A stretch of 64,000 nucleotides of DNA. Source: Tranquillimonas alkanivorans (GTDB taxonomy: Bacteria > Pseudomonadota > Alphaproteobacteria > Rhodobacterales > Rhodobacteraceae). The stretch is taken from positions 62,001-126,000 of the forward strand of contig NZ_FOXA01000004.1 in the NCBI RefSeq assembly GCF_900115595.1, written 5' to 3'. Positions 41,989 to 51,456 of this stretch are shown here, one piece after another (the stretch's first letter is position 1; every line of letters starts with the position of its first letter). Both the position numbers and the translations under genes were made by a program. The notes under the pieces are model-generated. The model was given only the letters and a program-made list of their open reading frames with translations. It was not told the DNA's origin and did no database searches.

Positions 41989-43197
41989 TCAGTCCCTCAG
42001 GCTTTCTTCCCTCAGCCCGTCCGCCAGTAGGTTCAGCCCCAGCACCAGGCTCAGAAGCGCCAGCGCCGGCGGCAGGGCCGGGTGCAGGTAGATCGACAGA
42101 AGCTTTCGTCCCTCGTTGATGGTCGATCCCCAGTCCGGGCTCTCGGGTGGCAGGCCCAGCCCGAAGAAGCCCAGTGTCCCCAGAAGGATCGTGGTATAGC
42201 CCACGCGCAGGCAGAAATCGACGATCAGCGGCCCGCGTGCGTTGGGCAGGATCTCCCACAGCATGATGTACCACGCACCCTCGCCGCGGGTCTGCGCGGC
42301 GGCCACGTAGTCGCGCGTCTTGATGTCCATGGCGATGCCCCGCACGATCCGGAAGACCGTGGGCGAGTTCACGAAGACGACCGAGACGAAGACCACGAGG
42401 ATCCCCCCGGGGATGTCGAACAGGTCGAGCCACGACGGCAACACCTCCAGCGCGCCTGCGCGTTCCGAGATCAGCGACAGGTAAAGCCAGCCCAGCACCG
42501 CGATGACTGCCGCAAGCACCGGCGTGCGCACCGACGGCCGCGTGTGGTAGCGCGAGTTCAAAAGGACCGTGGCGAAGAGGATCGGGAAGACGAACATCAC
42601 CGCCGCCATGTAGCTGGGGATGCCAGTCGCCACGATCTCGGGCGTCACCAGAAGATAGAACAGCAGGATTACCGGGAAGGCGAGGATCAGGTTCGCCAGG
42701 AACGACAGGAACGTGTCGAGCCGCCCGCCGTAATAGGCCGCCGGAAGCCCCAGCGTGATGCCCACCATGAACGCGAAGAGCGTGGCCAGCGGCGCGATCT
42801 GGATCACGATCCACGCGCCGTCTACGACCCGGCTGAACACGTCGCGGCCTAGGTTGTCGCCGCCCAGCAGGTAAAAGGGATAGGCGTCCGGGTCCGGGTC
42901 TCCGATCAGCTTCGAATACGGCGTACCGGGCGGTTCGTTCTTCATCGACGCGCTCTGGCTCAGCGCGTCGTGGGTCACGATCAGGTCCATCGCGCCGAAG
43001 ATCGCGGTGAAGACCCAGAACATCACCAGCCCGAAACCGACCATGCCGATGGGGCTGTCGAAAAGCTTGCCGTAAAGCCCCAGCCGCCGCTTGAACGCGA
43101 TCGACAGGGCGATGGTGGCGACCAGCCCGATCCAGACGGGCGTCAGCAGGCCTAGGATGCGTAGGACGATCTCGCCCCAGCTCAGCGGTTCCATCAT
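41989..43197 (-). CDS. peptide-type ABC transporter permease (OppC/DppC-like)
   Basis: A 402-residue inner-membrane permease. After an N-terminal helix and a long periplasmic segment (about 75-115), the BPD_transp_1 domain follows with five more helices. The EAA-type loop is in YVAAAQTRGEGAWYIMLWEILPN near residue 300. It is somewhat longer than typical DppC because of extra sequence between helices around residues 210-260. It lies six bases after the OppB-like gene. Confidence 0.93.
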   Translation of the reverse strand: MMEPLSWGEIVLRILGLLTPVWIGLVATIALSIAFKRRLGLYGKLFDSPIGMVGFGLVMFWVFTAIFGAMDLIVTHDALSQSASMKNEPPGTPYSKLIGDPDPDAYPFYLLGGDNLGRDVFSRVVDGAWIVIQIAPLATLFAFMVGITLGLPAAYYGGRLDTFLSFLANLILAFPVILLFYLLVTPEIVATGIPSYMAAVMFVFPILFATVLLNSRYHTRPSVRTPVLAAVIAVLGWLYLSLISERAGALEVLPSWLDLFDIPGGILVVFVSVVFVNSPTVFRIVRGIAMDIKTRDYVAAAQTRGEGAWYIMLWEILPNARGPLIVDFCLRVGYTTILLGTLGFFGLGLPPESPDWGSTINEGRKLLSIYLHPALPPALALLSLVLGLNLLADGLREESLRD

Positions 43198-43203
43198 CCC
43201 TCC

Positions 43204-44250
43204 TCAGGCCACCTTGATGCGCGGGTTGAGGTAGACGTAGACGATGTCGGAGATCAGCTGCGTCACCAGCACCACGAAGACCGACACGACCGACACGCCC
43301 AGAAGCAGCTCGATGTCGTTATTTCCCGCCGCCTGCACCAGCGTCCAGCCGAAGCCCTTGTAGTTGAACAGCGTCTCGACGATCACCACGCCGTTCAGCA
43401 GCCACGGAAACTGCAGCATGATGACGGTGAAGGGTGCGATCAGGGCGTTTCGCAGCGCGTGCTTCAGAACGATGTTGGGAAAGCTCACGCCCTTGAGCCG
43501 CGCGGTGCGGATGTATTGCTGGGTCATCACCTCGGCCATGCTCGCCCGCGTCATCCGGGCGATGTAGCCCATGCCGTAAAGCGCGATGGTCAGCACGGGC
43601 AGGAAGAAGTTCTCGAACGTCGCATCCTCCATCGCGCTGGTCGCGGTGCCCTTGAACCACTTCAGCCCCACGGCGGACGAGGCGAAGACGGCGATCAGGA
43701 TCACGCCAGAGACGTATTCCGGCGTCGCCGTCGTGGTGATGGCGAAGGTCGACAGGGTGCGGTCGGTGCGAGATCCCTCGCGCATCCCCGCCAGCACGCC
43801 CAGCAACAGGGCCGAGGGCACCATCAGCACCATCACCCAGAACATCAGCTTGCCGGTTAGCCCCAGCCGTTTCGAGACAATGTCCCAGACCGGCTCCTTG
43901 AACACCGACGAGTTGCCCCAGTCGCCCTGCAACACGCCGCAGAAGCGTGGCGCGGCCTCGGGCGGCCTCCCCGGCTCGAGGCATTGCCCGACCGCACGGC
44001 CGTCCGTCGTCACGCCCTGCCAGCCCGGCAGCACGCCCAGCCATTGCCCGTACTTCACCGGCAGCGGCTGAAGGTAGCCTCGCGTCTCCAGCCATGTCTG
44101 GACCTGCTCGTCCGACATCCGGACGTTGCCCTGCGTCTTCGCAAGCTTTTCCAGGTTCGGGTAGAGGTTCGTCAGGAAGAAGACGATGAATGTAAGGCAA
44201 AGCGCCGTCAGGATCATCACCCAGACGCGCCTCAGGATGAAAGTGCCCAT
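43204..44250 (-). CDS. peptide-type ABC transporter permease (OppB/DppB-like)
   Basis: A 348-residue inner-membrane permease with the N-terminal RRVWVMILTALCLTF helix, a periplasmic segment with two Cys (QCLEPG and FCGVLQ) and the BPD_transp_1 domain. The EAA loop YIRTARLKGVSF is near residue 250. It follows the binding-protein gene, separated by 120 bases with a strong hairpin, and precedes the OppC-like gene. Confidence 0.93.
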   Translation of the reverse strand: MGTFILRRVWVMILTALCLTFIVFFLTNLYPNLEKLAKTQGNVRMSDEQVQTWLETRGYLQPLPVKYGQWLGVLPGWQGVTTDGRAVGQCLEPGRPPEAAPRFCGVLQGDWGNSSVFKEPVWDIVSKRLGLTGKLMFWVMVLMVPSALLLGVLAGMREGSRTDRTLSTFAITTTATPEYVSGVILIAVFASSAVGLKWFKGTATSAMEDATFENFFLPVLTIALYGMGYIARMTRASMAEVMTQQYIRTARLKGVSFPNIVLKHALRNALIAPFTVIMLQFPWLLNGVVIVETLFNYKGFGWTLVQAAGNNDIELLLGVSVVSVFVVLVTQLISDIVYVYLNPRIKVA

Positions 44251-44311
44251 GTCAGTCCCCGTCGCCGCGCAGGCCGCAGGCCACGGCGGACGCGGGACGC
44301 GCCGCCGGGCC

Positions 44312-44340
44312 GGGACGGCCGCCGGAAGCCGGGCCGTCCC
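44312..44340 (-). other. intercistronic hairpin between ABC SBP and permease genes
   Basis: GGGACGGCC and its perfect complement GGCCGTCCC enclose an 11-base loop that can pair further (CCGG/CCGG). There is no T-run. As in the TRAP operon it sits just after the binding-protein gene, where it may slow 3' decay or partly attenuate transcription into the permease genes. Confidence 0.6.
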
Positions 44341-44370
44341 CGTGGGAACGGCCCGTGATCAACCCTGAGG

Positions 44371-46035
44371 TCAGGCCGCGAAGCCCAGTTGCTGCGGATA
44401 GATCTCGAAGGTGATGTGCATGTCGGCGCCCACCAGCCCCTCGACGTGGTGGCGGTAGAGCGAACGCCAGTAGGGCTGGATGGTCACGCCCTGCTCCTGC
44501 ATGATTTGCTGCAGGCGGCGCGATTTCTCGCGTCGCGCGTCGGCGTCGGCGATGGCCAGCGCCTCAACCAGCGTCTGGTCGAATTCCTCGTTCGAGAAGC
44601 CCGTCTCGTTCCACGCCCCGCCCGAGCGATAGGCCAGGCCCATCACCTGCACGCCCAGCGGGCGGTGGTTCCAGTTGGTCGAGCTGAAGGGATATTTTGT
44701 CCAGTCGTTCCAGAAGGTCGAGCCGGGCAGGATCGTGCGGCGCACCGGGATGCCGGCGTCGCGCAGCTGCGCGGCCACGGCGTCGGTCGTGTTCTTCCGC
44801 CAGTCGTCGTCGATCGAGATCAGCTCGTGCTCATAGTCGGCCATGCCGGCCTCCTGCAGCAGTTCGAGCGCCCGGTCGGGATTGTACTCGATCGGCGGCA
44901 GTTCGGCGTATTCGGGGTGGACCGGCGCGACGTGGTGGTTTTCCGCCGCGATGCCGCGGTTGGAATAGCCGAGTTCCAGGCAGATGGCGTTGTTCGTCGC
45001 CAGTTGCAGCGCGTTGCGCACGCGCACGTCCTCGTAGGGGCGCATCCCGTCCACCTCGGCCAGCTGGTTGGGCCGGATGGTGATGGTTGCACCTGTAACG
45101 ATCTCGGACTTCACCCAGCCGATGGCGTCCATGATGTCGATGAAGTCGCCCACGGTTTCGTAGAACATGTCGACTTCCTCGGCCTCGGCCGCGGCGACCC
45201 ACGCCGCCGGGTCCTGGCCGTAGTCGATGTACTCGATGGTATCGAGGTACGGCCCTCCGAAAACGTCGGTGCCCCACCAGGTGTGATCGGGGTTGCGCAC
45301 CAGAACGCCCTTCACGCCAACCTCGAGCGACTCCATCAGGTACGGCCCGGTGCCCACGGCGTTCTGCACGTCGTTGGGGTCGAAGCTTTCGTGCACGATG
45401 GCGGCCGGGTAGTCGGCCATGCCCGCGATCAGCGTGATGTCGGGGCCGGGCAGGTTCAGCCGGACGGTGTGCTCGTCCACGACCTCGATCGAGCCGTCGA
45501 TGGCCTTGCCCGTCTCCTCGTCGATCATGGTGGTGAAGCGCGACGCCATGGAGTTGCCCTCGACCCCGCTTTCGCACCAGCGGCGGATGTTGCGGGCGAC
45601 ATCTTCGGCAGTGAAGGGGTCGCCGTTGTTCCAGGTCACGTTCGGGCGGACGCGCAGGCTGTATTGTGTGGCGTCGTCGTTCACCTCCCAGCCTTCGAGC
45701 AGCATCGGGGTGAACGTGCCGTCGTTGTTGTAGCGCACCAGGTATTCCAGCGTGCCGCGGAAGAAGTTGGCGATCTGGCTCCAGTCGGTGACGCGCGGGT
45801 CCTTGAGCGCGCGCACTTCCATCTGGACGCGCAGCGTACCGCCCTCCTGCGCGTGCTCGGAGGCCTTCGCGGGGGCCTGCAGGCCGATCATGCCGTAGGC
45901 GGCGGTGGCTGACACGCCAAGCGCGGTGGCGCGGGTGAGGAATTCGCGCCGGCTGAGCTTGCCCTCGCGGACTTCCTCGGCATGCATGATGGCTGCGGGA
46001 TGGACCCGGCCGCCGGGCGTGGTCGGATGTGTCAT
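44371..46035 (-). CDS. peptide-type ABC transporter substrate-binding protein (Tat-exported)
   Basis: A 554-residue SBP_bac_5 family protein that binds peptides or similar solutes in the periplasm. The N-terminus has an extended region and a twin-arginine signal (LSRREFL near residue 30, then a hydrophobic stretch ending PAKA), so export is probably by Tat in folded form. Family blocks include [14 protein letters not shown] near residue 130 and [17 protein letters not shown] precedes the ATG at 46035; the longer frame has no such site. First gene of the importer operon. Confidence 0.93.
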   Translation of the reverse strand: MTHPTTPGGRVHPAAIMHAEEVREGKLSRREFLTRATALGVSATAAYGMIGLQAPAKASEHAQEGGTLRVQMEVRALKDPRVTDWSQIANFFRGTLEYLVRYNNDGTFTPMLLEGWEVNDDATQYSLRVRPNVTWNNGDPFTAEDVARNIRRWCESGVEGNSMASRFTTMIDEETGKAIDGSIEVVDEHTVRLNLPGPDITLIAGMADYPAAIVHESFDPNDVQNAVGTGPYLMESLEVGVKGVLVRNPDHTWWGTDVFGGPYLDTIEYIDYGQDPAAWVAAAEAEEVDMFYETVGDFIDIMDAIGWVKSEIVTGATITIRPNQLAEVDGMRPYEDVRVRNALQLATNNAICLELGYSNRGIAAENHHVAPVHPEYAELPPIEYNPDRALELLQEAGMADYEHELISIDDDWRKNTTDAVAAQLRDAGIPVRRTILPGSTFWNDWTKYPFSSTNWNHRPLGVQVMGLAYRSGGAWNETGFSNEEFDQTLVEALAIADADARREKSRRLQQIMQEQGVTIQPYWRSLYRHHVEGLVGADMHITFEIYPQQLGFAA

Positions 46036-46391
46036 CTGGCTCTCCCCTACGAGATGCTTGTTCTTGTGCGTCGCGAGGCTGACGGTGGCGCGCAAAGTAC
46101 AGCGTTCAAGGGTGCCTCGCCGCTATGTGCGCCAATTGCGCATGTTCTGCGCACCGGGGTCAACAGCATCAACAAGGTCGTAGGGGAAAAATGCGACGCA
46201 GGACTTGTCGAAAAGCGACATCGCGGGCGCCTGGAGCCGGACCGGGCACGCGCAAATGCTCTGTCCGGACGTCCGTCGAAGAAGAGAGCGGCTGCACGCT
46301 GCCCCGCGTTCCTTCGCCGGTTCGGCGCGGCGGAGCGATTGCGTAACCTGAAGATCGGTGTGGAAGCCTATGAGGTAAAAGCGGAACGGTT
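46036..46391. other. 356-base intergenic region upstream of the peptide ABC operon
   Basis: This gap separates the binding-protein start from the 3' end of miaA; both are on the minus strand. The only structure I see is a group of TGCGC half-sites at 46126-46153 (GTGCGC-N16-GCGCAC with an inner TGCGC-N5-GCGCA), about 100 bases before the binding-protein start. It may be an operator. No promoter consensus, RNA gene or coding sequence is convincing. Confidence 0.35.
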
Positions 46392-47282
46392 TCAGACCGG
46401 CAGCGAAATCCGCTGCCAGTTCCGCATCCGCTTGCGGAACCACGTCCTCTGTCGCTTGGCGTATTGCCGCGTCGCCACGACCGCGCGCTCGCGCGCCTCC
46501 TCCAGCGTCAGGTGCCCGTGAAGGCAGGCGACCAGCTCCGGCGCGCCGATGGCCTTCGACGAGGGCGCGGCGGGATCCCAATCGGGCAGGTGGGCGCGGA
46601 CCTCCTCCAGCGCGCCGCCCTCGAGCATCACGTCGAAGCGCCGCGCGATGCGGTCGTTCAGCCAGTCGCGGTCAGTGTCCAGAACGACCGGCAATGCGTC
46701 CCGCAAAGGCAGCAGCGGCGGCCCGGTCTCGTCCTGCCAGCGCGCCAGGCCTCGGCCCGTCGCGCGCAGCACTTCCCAGGCCCGCTGCACGCGCACGGGA
46801 TTGGCGCGGTCGATCCGCGCGGCCGTTTCGGGGTCGAGTTCGTCCAGCAGCGTCTGCGGCCCTTCCTCCGCCAGCCGCGCATCGGCCTCGCGCCGCAGCT
46901 CGGGCGGCGTCGGCGGGATCACGGCCAGCCCCTCGGTCAGCGCGGCGAAGTAGAGGCCCGTTCCGCCCACGATGATCGGGCGCGGGCCGGACAGGAGCGG
47001 CGCGAGGTCGCGCAGCCAGTGCCCGACGGAATAGGCGGCGTCGCCCGGCACGTGGCCATAAAGCGCGTGGGGCAGGGCGGCCTCGTCGGCCTCGGAGGGG
47101 CGCGCGGTCAGCACGCGCCAGTCGGCGAAGACCTGCAGCGCGTCGGCATTGACGATGCGTCCGCCATGGCGCGCGGCGATCTCGGCGGCCAGCGCGGATT
47201 TGCCGCTGGCGGTGGGGCCCGCGATCAGAACCGGCCGCCCGTCCGCGGCGCTGGCCATCACGTCGTCGTGGTTCACCGGCAT
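46392..47282 (-). CDS. miaA: tRNA dimethylallyltransferase
   Basis: A 296-residue enzyme that adds a dimethylallyl group to A37 of tRNAs reading UNN codons. The P-loop is [12 protein letters not shown] near residue 22. NADALQVF corresponds to the DSxQ substrate loop in a divergent form. [14 protein letters not shown], the [10 protein letters not shown] block and the C-terminal [15 protein letters not shown] are characteristic. The ATG at 47282 has GAGAG just before it; the ATG at 47258 is possible. It is divergent from pyrH. Confidence 0.95.
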   Translation of the reverse strand: MPVNHDDVMASAADGRPVLIAGPTASGKSALAAEIAARHGGRIVNADALQVFADWRVLTARPSEADEAALPHALYGHVPGDAAYSVGHWLRDLAPLLSGPRPIIVGGTGLYFAALTEGLAVIPPTPPELRREADARLAEEGPQTLLDELDPETAARIDRANPVRVQRAWEVLRATGRGLARWQDETGPPLLPLRDALPVVLDTDRDWLNDRIARRFDVMLEGGALEEVRAHLPDWDPAAPSSKAIGAPELVACLHGHLTLEEARERAVVATRQYAKRQRTWFRKRMRNWQRISLPV

Positions 47283-47375
47283 CTCTCGTCTTCCGCCCCG
47301 TCCTCGCGCATTGCAGTCCAGCGGCTTTTGCGACATTTTCCGCCCCGAAGCAAAACCACCACGGACGGGGGATCG

Positions 47376-48113
47376 ATGACCGAGGCCACAGGCGTCAAGC
47401 CAGCCAGGACGTATGACCGCGTGCTCCTGAAAATCTCGGGCGAGGCGCTGATGGGCAATCAGGGCTACGGTCTGCACCCGCCCACCGTCACCCGCATCGC
47501 CGAAGAGGTCAAAAGCGTCCACGACCTGGGCGTCGAGATCTGCATGGTCATCGGCGGCGGCAACATCTTCCGCGGGCTCGCCGGCTCGGCCCAGGGGATG
47601 GAGCGCACGACCGCCGATTACATGGGCATGCTCGCCACGGTCATGAACGCGCTGGCCATGCAGTCCGCGCTCGAAACGATCGGCGTCTACACCCGCGTGA
47701 TCAGCGCCATCCCGATGGACCAGGTGTGCGAACCCTACATCCGCCGCCGCGCGGTGCGCCACCTCGAGAAGAAGCGCGTGTGCATCTTCGCGGCCGGGAC
47801 GGGCAACCCGTACTTCACCACCGACACCGCCGCGACGCTGCGCGCGTCCGAGATGTCGTGCCAGGCGATCTTCAAGGGCACCAAGGTCGACGGCGTCTAC
47901 GACAAGGATCCGGTCAAGCACGAGGACGCCCGCCGCTACGACAAGATCAGCTATGACGAGGTGCTTCAGCAGCACCTGGGCGTCATGGACGCCTCGGCCA
48001 TCGCGCTGGCGCGGGACAACAAGCTGCCCATCGTCGTCTTCTCGCTCGACGAGCCGGGCGGGTTCCGGGGAATCCTCGCGGGGCGCGGCACCTATACATT
48101 GGTGCACCCCTGA
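47376..48113 (+). CDS. pyrH: UMP kinase
   Basis: A 245-residue hexameric kinase phosphorylating UMP to [14 protein letters not shown] near residue 17, [23 protein letters not shown] and DGVYDKDP are the family blocks. The start at 47376 has GGGGGATC upstream. It begins the block pyrH-frr-uppS-cdsA-dxr-rseP. The rpsB and tsf genes that often precede it elsewhere are absent; miaA diverges instead. Confidence 0.97.
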   Translation: MTEATGVKPARTYDRVLLKISGEALMGNQGYGLHPPTVTRIAEEVKSVHDLGVEICMVIGGGNIFRGLAGSAQGMERTTADYMGMLATVMNALAMQSALETIGVYTRVISAIPMDQVCEPYIRRRAVRHLEKKRVCIFAAGTGNPYFTTDTAATLRASEMSCQAIFKGTKVDGVYDKDPVKHEDARRYDKISYDEVLQQHLGVMDASAIALARDNKLPIVVFSLDEPGGFRGILAGRGTYTLVHP

Positions 48114-48167
48114 GGGTATAGAGATCAAAAAGCGGGCAGAACCGGCCCGGCAGGAAGGCATACGACC

Positions 48168-48734
48168 ATGGCAGACGAAGACTTCGAACTCGACATCGAC
48201 GACCTCAAGCGCCGCATGGACGGCGCGATGACATCGCTGCGGCAGGAATTCGCCACGCTGCGGACGGGGCGCGCCTCGGCCACCATGGTCGAGCCGATCA
48301 TGGTCGAGGCCTATGGCACGCAGACGCCGATCAACCAGGTCGGCACCGTGAACGTTCCCGAGCCGCGGATGGTCACGATCAACATCTGGGACAAGAGCCT
48401 GGTCGGAAAGGCCGAGAAAGCGATCCGCGAATCCGGCCTGGGCATCAACCCGGTGATCGACGGCACGATCATCCGCCTGCCGATCCCCGAGTTGAACGAA
48501 GAGCGCCGCCGCGAATTGACAAAGGTGGCCGCCCAGTATGCCGAGCACGCCCGCGTCGCCATCCGCAACGTGCGCCGCGACGGCATGGACCAGCTCAAGA
48601 AGGCCAAGGCCAACGGCATGCCCGAGGACGACCACAAGATCTGGTCGCAGGAAGTGCAGGACCTGACCGACCAGGCCATCGCGAACGTCGACAAGGCGCT
48701 CGAACACAAGCAGGAAGAGATCATGCAGGTCTGA
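48168..48734 (+). CDS. frr: ribosome recycling factor
   Basis: A 188-residue protein that splits post-termination ribosomes with EF-G. Domain I helices ([25 protein letters not shown] near the N-terminus, in shortened citation LRTGRAS) and the C-terminal [13 protein letters not shown] helix flank domain II ([14 protein letters not shown]). Full length. It lies 54 bases after pyrH, with GGCAGGAAGG as ribosome-binding site. Confidence 0.97.
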   Translation: MADEDFELDIDDLKRRMDGAMTSLRQEFATLRTGRASATMVEPIMVEAYGTQTPINQVGTVNVPEPRMVTINIWDKSLVGKAEKAIRESGLGINPVIDGTIIRLPIPELNEERRRELTKVAAQYAEHARVAIRNVRRDGMDQLKKAKANGMPEDDHKIWSQEVQDLTDQAIANVDKALEHKQEEIMQV

Positions 48735-48776
48735 CGGCCTGCACAAGATTCACTCCGCCAGAACGGGAGAGGCATC

Positions 48777-49496
48777 GTGAGCAGCACGCAGGGCCGGGGG
48801 CCACGCCATGTCGCCGTCATCATGGACGGCAACGGACGTTGGGCCGAGATGCGGGGCAAGCCTCGTCTCTTCGGCCATCATTCCGGCGCCAAGCGCGTCA
48901 AGGAGATCGTGCGGGCCTGTCCCGATCACGATGTGAAATACCTCACGATCTTCGCCTTCTCGACCGAGAACTGGCGGCGCACCCAGAACGAGGTGGCGGG
49001 GCTGATGAGCCTGTTCCGCCGTTATATCCAGAAAGAGGCGCGCGACCTTCTGGCCGAAGGCGTGCGCGTGCGTTTCATCGGCGACCGGGTGCGGCTTGAC
49101 GCCAAGCTCGTGCGGATGATGGACGAGCTCGAGCTTCTGACCTCGAAGAACGACCGCGTGCACCTGACCATCGCGCTGAACTACGGCGGGCGGGACGAGG
49201 TCGCGCGCGCCACGCAGCGGCTCGCGCGCGAGGTCGCGGCCGGTCGGCTCGACCCCGAAGCGGTGGACGAGACGTCGCTGGCGCGCTTCCTCGACACCTG
49301 CTTCCTGCCCGACCCCGACCTGGTGATCCGCACCAGTGGCGAGGCGCGCATCTCGAACTTCCTGCTCTGGCAGTCGGCCTATGCCGAGTACGAATTTGTC
49401 GACACGCTCTGGCCCGACTTCTCGGCTGCCGAGTTCGCCAAGGTACTGCGCGGCTACGGCTCGCGCGAACGCCGCTTCGGTGCCGTGCCTGCATGA
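48777..49496 (+). CDS. uppS: isoprenyl transferase (undecaprenyl diphosphate synthase)
   Basis: A 239-residue cis-prenyltransferase making the undecaprenyl carrier for cell-wall synthesis. The catalytic Asp is in VIMDGNGRWA near residue 18; FAFSTENWRR, LNYGGRDEVARA and the DLVIRTSGEARISNFLLWQ block are conserved. The start is GTG with GGGAGAGG upstream. It overlaps cdsA by four bases (ATGA). Confidence 0.96.
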   Translation: MSSTQGRGPRHVAVIMDGNGRWAEMRGKPRLFGHHSGAKRVKEIVRACPDHDVKYLTIFAFSTENWRRTQNEVAGLMSLFRRYIQKEARDLLAEGVRVRFIGDRVRLDAKLVRMMDELELLTSKNDRVHLTIALNYGGRDEVARATQRLAREVAAGRLDPEAVDETSLARFLDTCFLPDPDLVIRTSGEARISNFLLWQSAYAEYEFVDTLWPDFSAAEFAKVLRGYGSRERRFGAVPA

Positions 49497-50281
49497 CGGC
49501 GAAGTCCGGACAATGGGATGATCTGCTCGTCCGCCTGTCCTCGGGCGGAGTGATTGCCGGAGTAGGGCTCCTGTCGGTGTGGCTGGGCGGCGTATGGTTC
49601 CTGGCGCTGACCGTGATCGTGGCCGCCGTGATGATCTGGGAACTGGCGCGCATGCTGGACGCGGAGGCGCCCGCGCTGGCGCTGGCCGGCGTCGCCGGTG
49701 TTGCGCTGCTGATCGCCGAGTTGGTGCCGAGCGGCTTCGCGCTTCCTCTGATCGTCGCGCCGGCGCTCGTGGGCTTCGGGCAGCTTTCCCGGCACCGCAC
49801 GCTGTTCACAGTCTTCTCGCTGTCGGTCCTGCTGGCGGCGTTCGGCCTCTACGTCCTGCGCCAGGACTTCGGCTTCACATGGATCGCGTGGCTGGTGATC
49901 GTGGTCGCAGCGACCGACATCTTCGGTTACTTCGCCGGCCGCTTCATCGGGGGGCCGAAGTTCTGGCCGCGCGTCAGCCCGAAAAAGACTTGGTCCGGCA
50001 CCGCCGCGGGATGGATCGCGGCGGCGGTCGTGGGACTCGCCTTCCTCGGCGCGACCGGCGCGGGGTGGGAGTTGATCGGTGTGAGCATCGCGATCTCGAT
50101 GGCCAGCCAGATCGGCGACATCGCCGAGTCGGCGGTCAAGCGGCGTGTCGGCGTCAAGGACAGCTCGTCGCTTCTGCCGGGGCATGGCGGGCTTTTCGAC
50201 CGGTTCGACGGCATGCTCGGCGCGTCGATCTTCCTGCTCATCGTCGGGCAGATCGTGGACTTCCCTCCGGGGCTCGCATGA
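49493..50281 (+). CDS. cdsA: phosphatidate cytidylyltransferase
   Basis: A 262-residue integral membrane enzyme making CDP-diacylglycerol. Seven or eight hydrophobic helices are visible. The family signature near the C-terminus is SQIGDIAESAVKRR followed by KDSSSLLPGHGG and DRFD. It overlaps uppS upstream and dxr downstream by four bases each, so the three are translationally coupled. Confidence 0.96.
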   Translation: MTAKSGQWDDLLVRLSSGGVIAGVGLLSVWLGGVWFLALTVIVAAVMIWELARMLDAEAPALALAGVAGVALLIAELVPSGFALPLIVAPALVGFGQLSRHRTLFTVFSLSVLLAAFGLYVLRQDFGFTWIAWLVIVVAATDIFGYFAGRFIGGPKFWPRVSPKKTWSGTAAGWIAAAVVGLAFLGATGAGWELIGVSIAISMASQIGDIAESAVKRRVGVKDSSSLLPGHGGLFDRFDGMLGASIFLLIVGQIVDFPPGLA

Positions 50282-51447
50282 AGCGCGTTTCCATTCTGGG
50301 CTCGACCGGCTCCATCGGGCGCAACACGTTGGACCTGATCGGCCGCGCGCCGGACGACTACGACGTCGTGGCGCTGACGGGCGGGCGCAACATCGCGCTT
50401 CTGGCCGAACAGGCGCGCACGCATCGTGCCCAGGTCGCCGTCACCGCGCACGAGGAGTGCCTGCCCGACCTGCGCGCGGCACTCGCCGGCACGGAGATCG
50501 AGGTCGCCGCGGGTGCGCAGGCGCTGTGCGAGGCGGCGGTGCGGCCCGCCGCCTGGATCATGTCCGCCATCGTGGGCGCCGCCGGCCTGCCGCCGGGGCT
50601 GAAGGCGCTGGAGCAGGGCGCGACGCTGGCGCTGGCGAACAAGGAAAGCCTGGTCTGCGCCGGCCCGCTGCTGATGGCCGAGGCCAATCGCCACGGCGCG
50701 CGCATCCTGCCGGTGGACAGCGAACACTCCGCCATCTTCCAGGCTCTGGTGGGTGAGGATATCGCCGCCGTCGAGCGCATCGTGATCACGGCGAGCGGCG
50801 GCGCCTTCCGCGACTGGCCGCTGGAGAAGCTTGCCACCGCCACGCTTGAGCAGGCGTCGAGCCACCCGAATTGGAACATGGGCCAGCGCATCACGATCGA
50901 CAGCGCAAGCCTGTTCAACAAGGCGCTCGAGGTCATTGAAACGCATGAGTTCTTCGGCCTGCCGCCCGAGCGGATCGAGGTGGTGATCCATCCCGAAAGC
51001 CTGATGCACGCGCTGGTGGGCTTCAACGACGGGGCGCTGATGGCGCATGTTGGGCCGCCCGACATGCGGCACGCCATCGGCTACGCGCTACACTGGCCCG
51101 ACCGGCGCGAGGTGCCGGTCGAACGGTTGGACCTGGCAAAGATCGGCGCGCTGACCTTCCGCGCCCCGGATGAGGGGCGCTGGCCCGCGCTCAGGCTCGC
51201 GCGCGAGGTCATGGCGGCGGGCGGCCTGTCCGGCGCGGTCTTCAACGCCGCCAAGGAAGCCGCGCTCGACGGTTTCATCGACGGGCGCATCGGCTTTCAG
51301 CGCATGGCCGGCGTGGTCGAGGACGTTCTGACGCAGATGTCAGACGAGTGCCGCGGAATCGCCGGCTTCTCTCTTGATACGGTGCTTCAGACGGATCATC
51401 TCGCCCGGGAAAGGGCGCGTGCCGTCATCGGAACACAAGGCATCTAA
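50278..51447 (+). CDS. dxr: 1-deoxy-D-xylulose-5-phosphate reductoisomerase
   Basis: A 389-residue NADPH-dependent enzyme of the MEP isoprenoid pathway, which feeds UppS. The N-terminal nucleotide motif is ILGSTGSIG at residues 6-14. LALANKESLV, PVDSEHSAIFQ (metal-binding Asp/Glu), ASGGAFRD and HPNWNMGQRITID form the active site. The start at 50278 is fixed by the ATGA overlap with cdsA. Confidence 0.97.
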   Translation: MKRVSILGSTGSIGRNTLDLIGRAPDDYDVVALTGGRNIALLAEQARTHRAQVAVTAHEECLPDLRAALAGTEIEVAAGAQALCEAAVRPAAWIMSAIVGAAGLPPGLKALEQGATLALANKESLVCAGPLLMAEANRHGARILPVDSEHSAIFQALVGEDIAAVERIVITASGGAFRDWPLEKLATATLEQASSHPNWNMGQRITIDSASLFNKALEVIETHEFFGLPPERIEVVIHPESLMHALVGFNDGALMAHVGPPDMRHAIGYALHWPDRREVPVERLDLAKIGALTFRAPDEGRWPALRLAREVMAAGGLSGAVFNAAKEAALDGFIDGRIGFQRMAGVVEDVLTQMSDECRGIAGFSLDTVLQTDHLARERARAVIGTQGI

Positions 51448-51456
51448 AGCGAGCGC

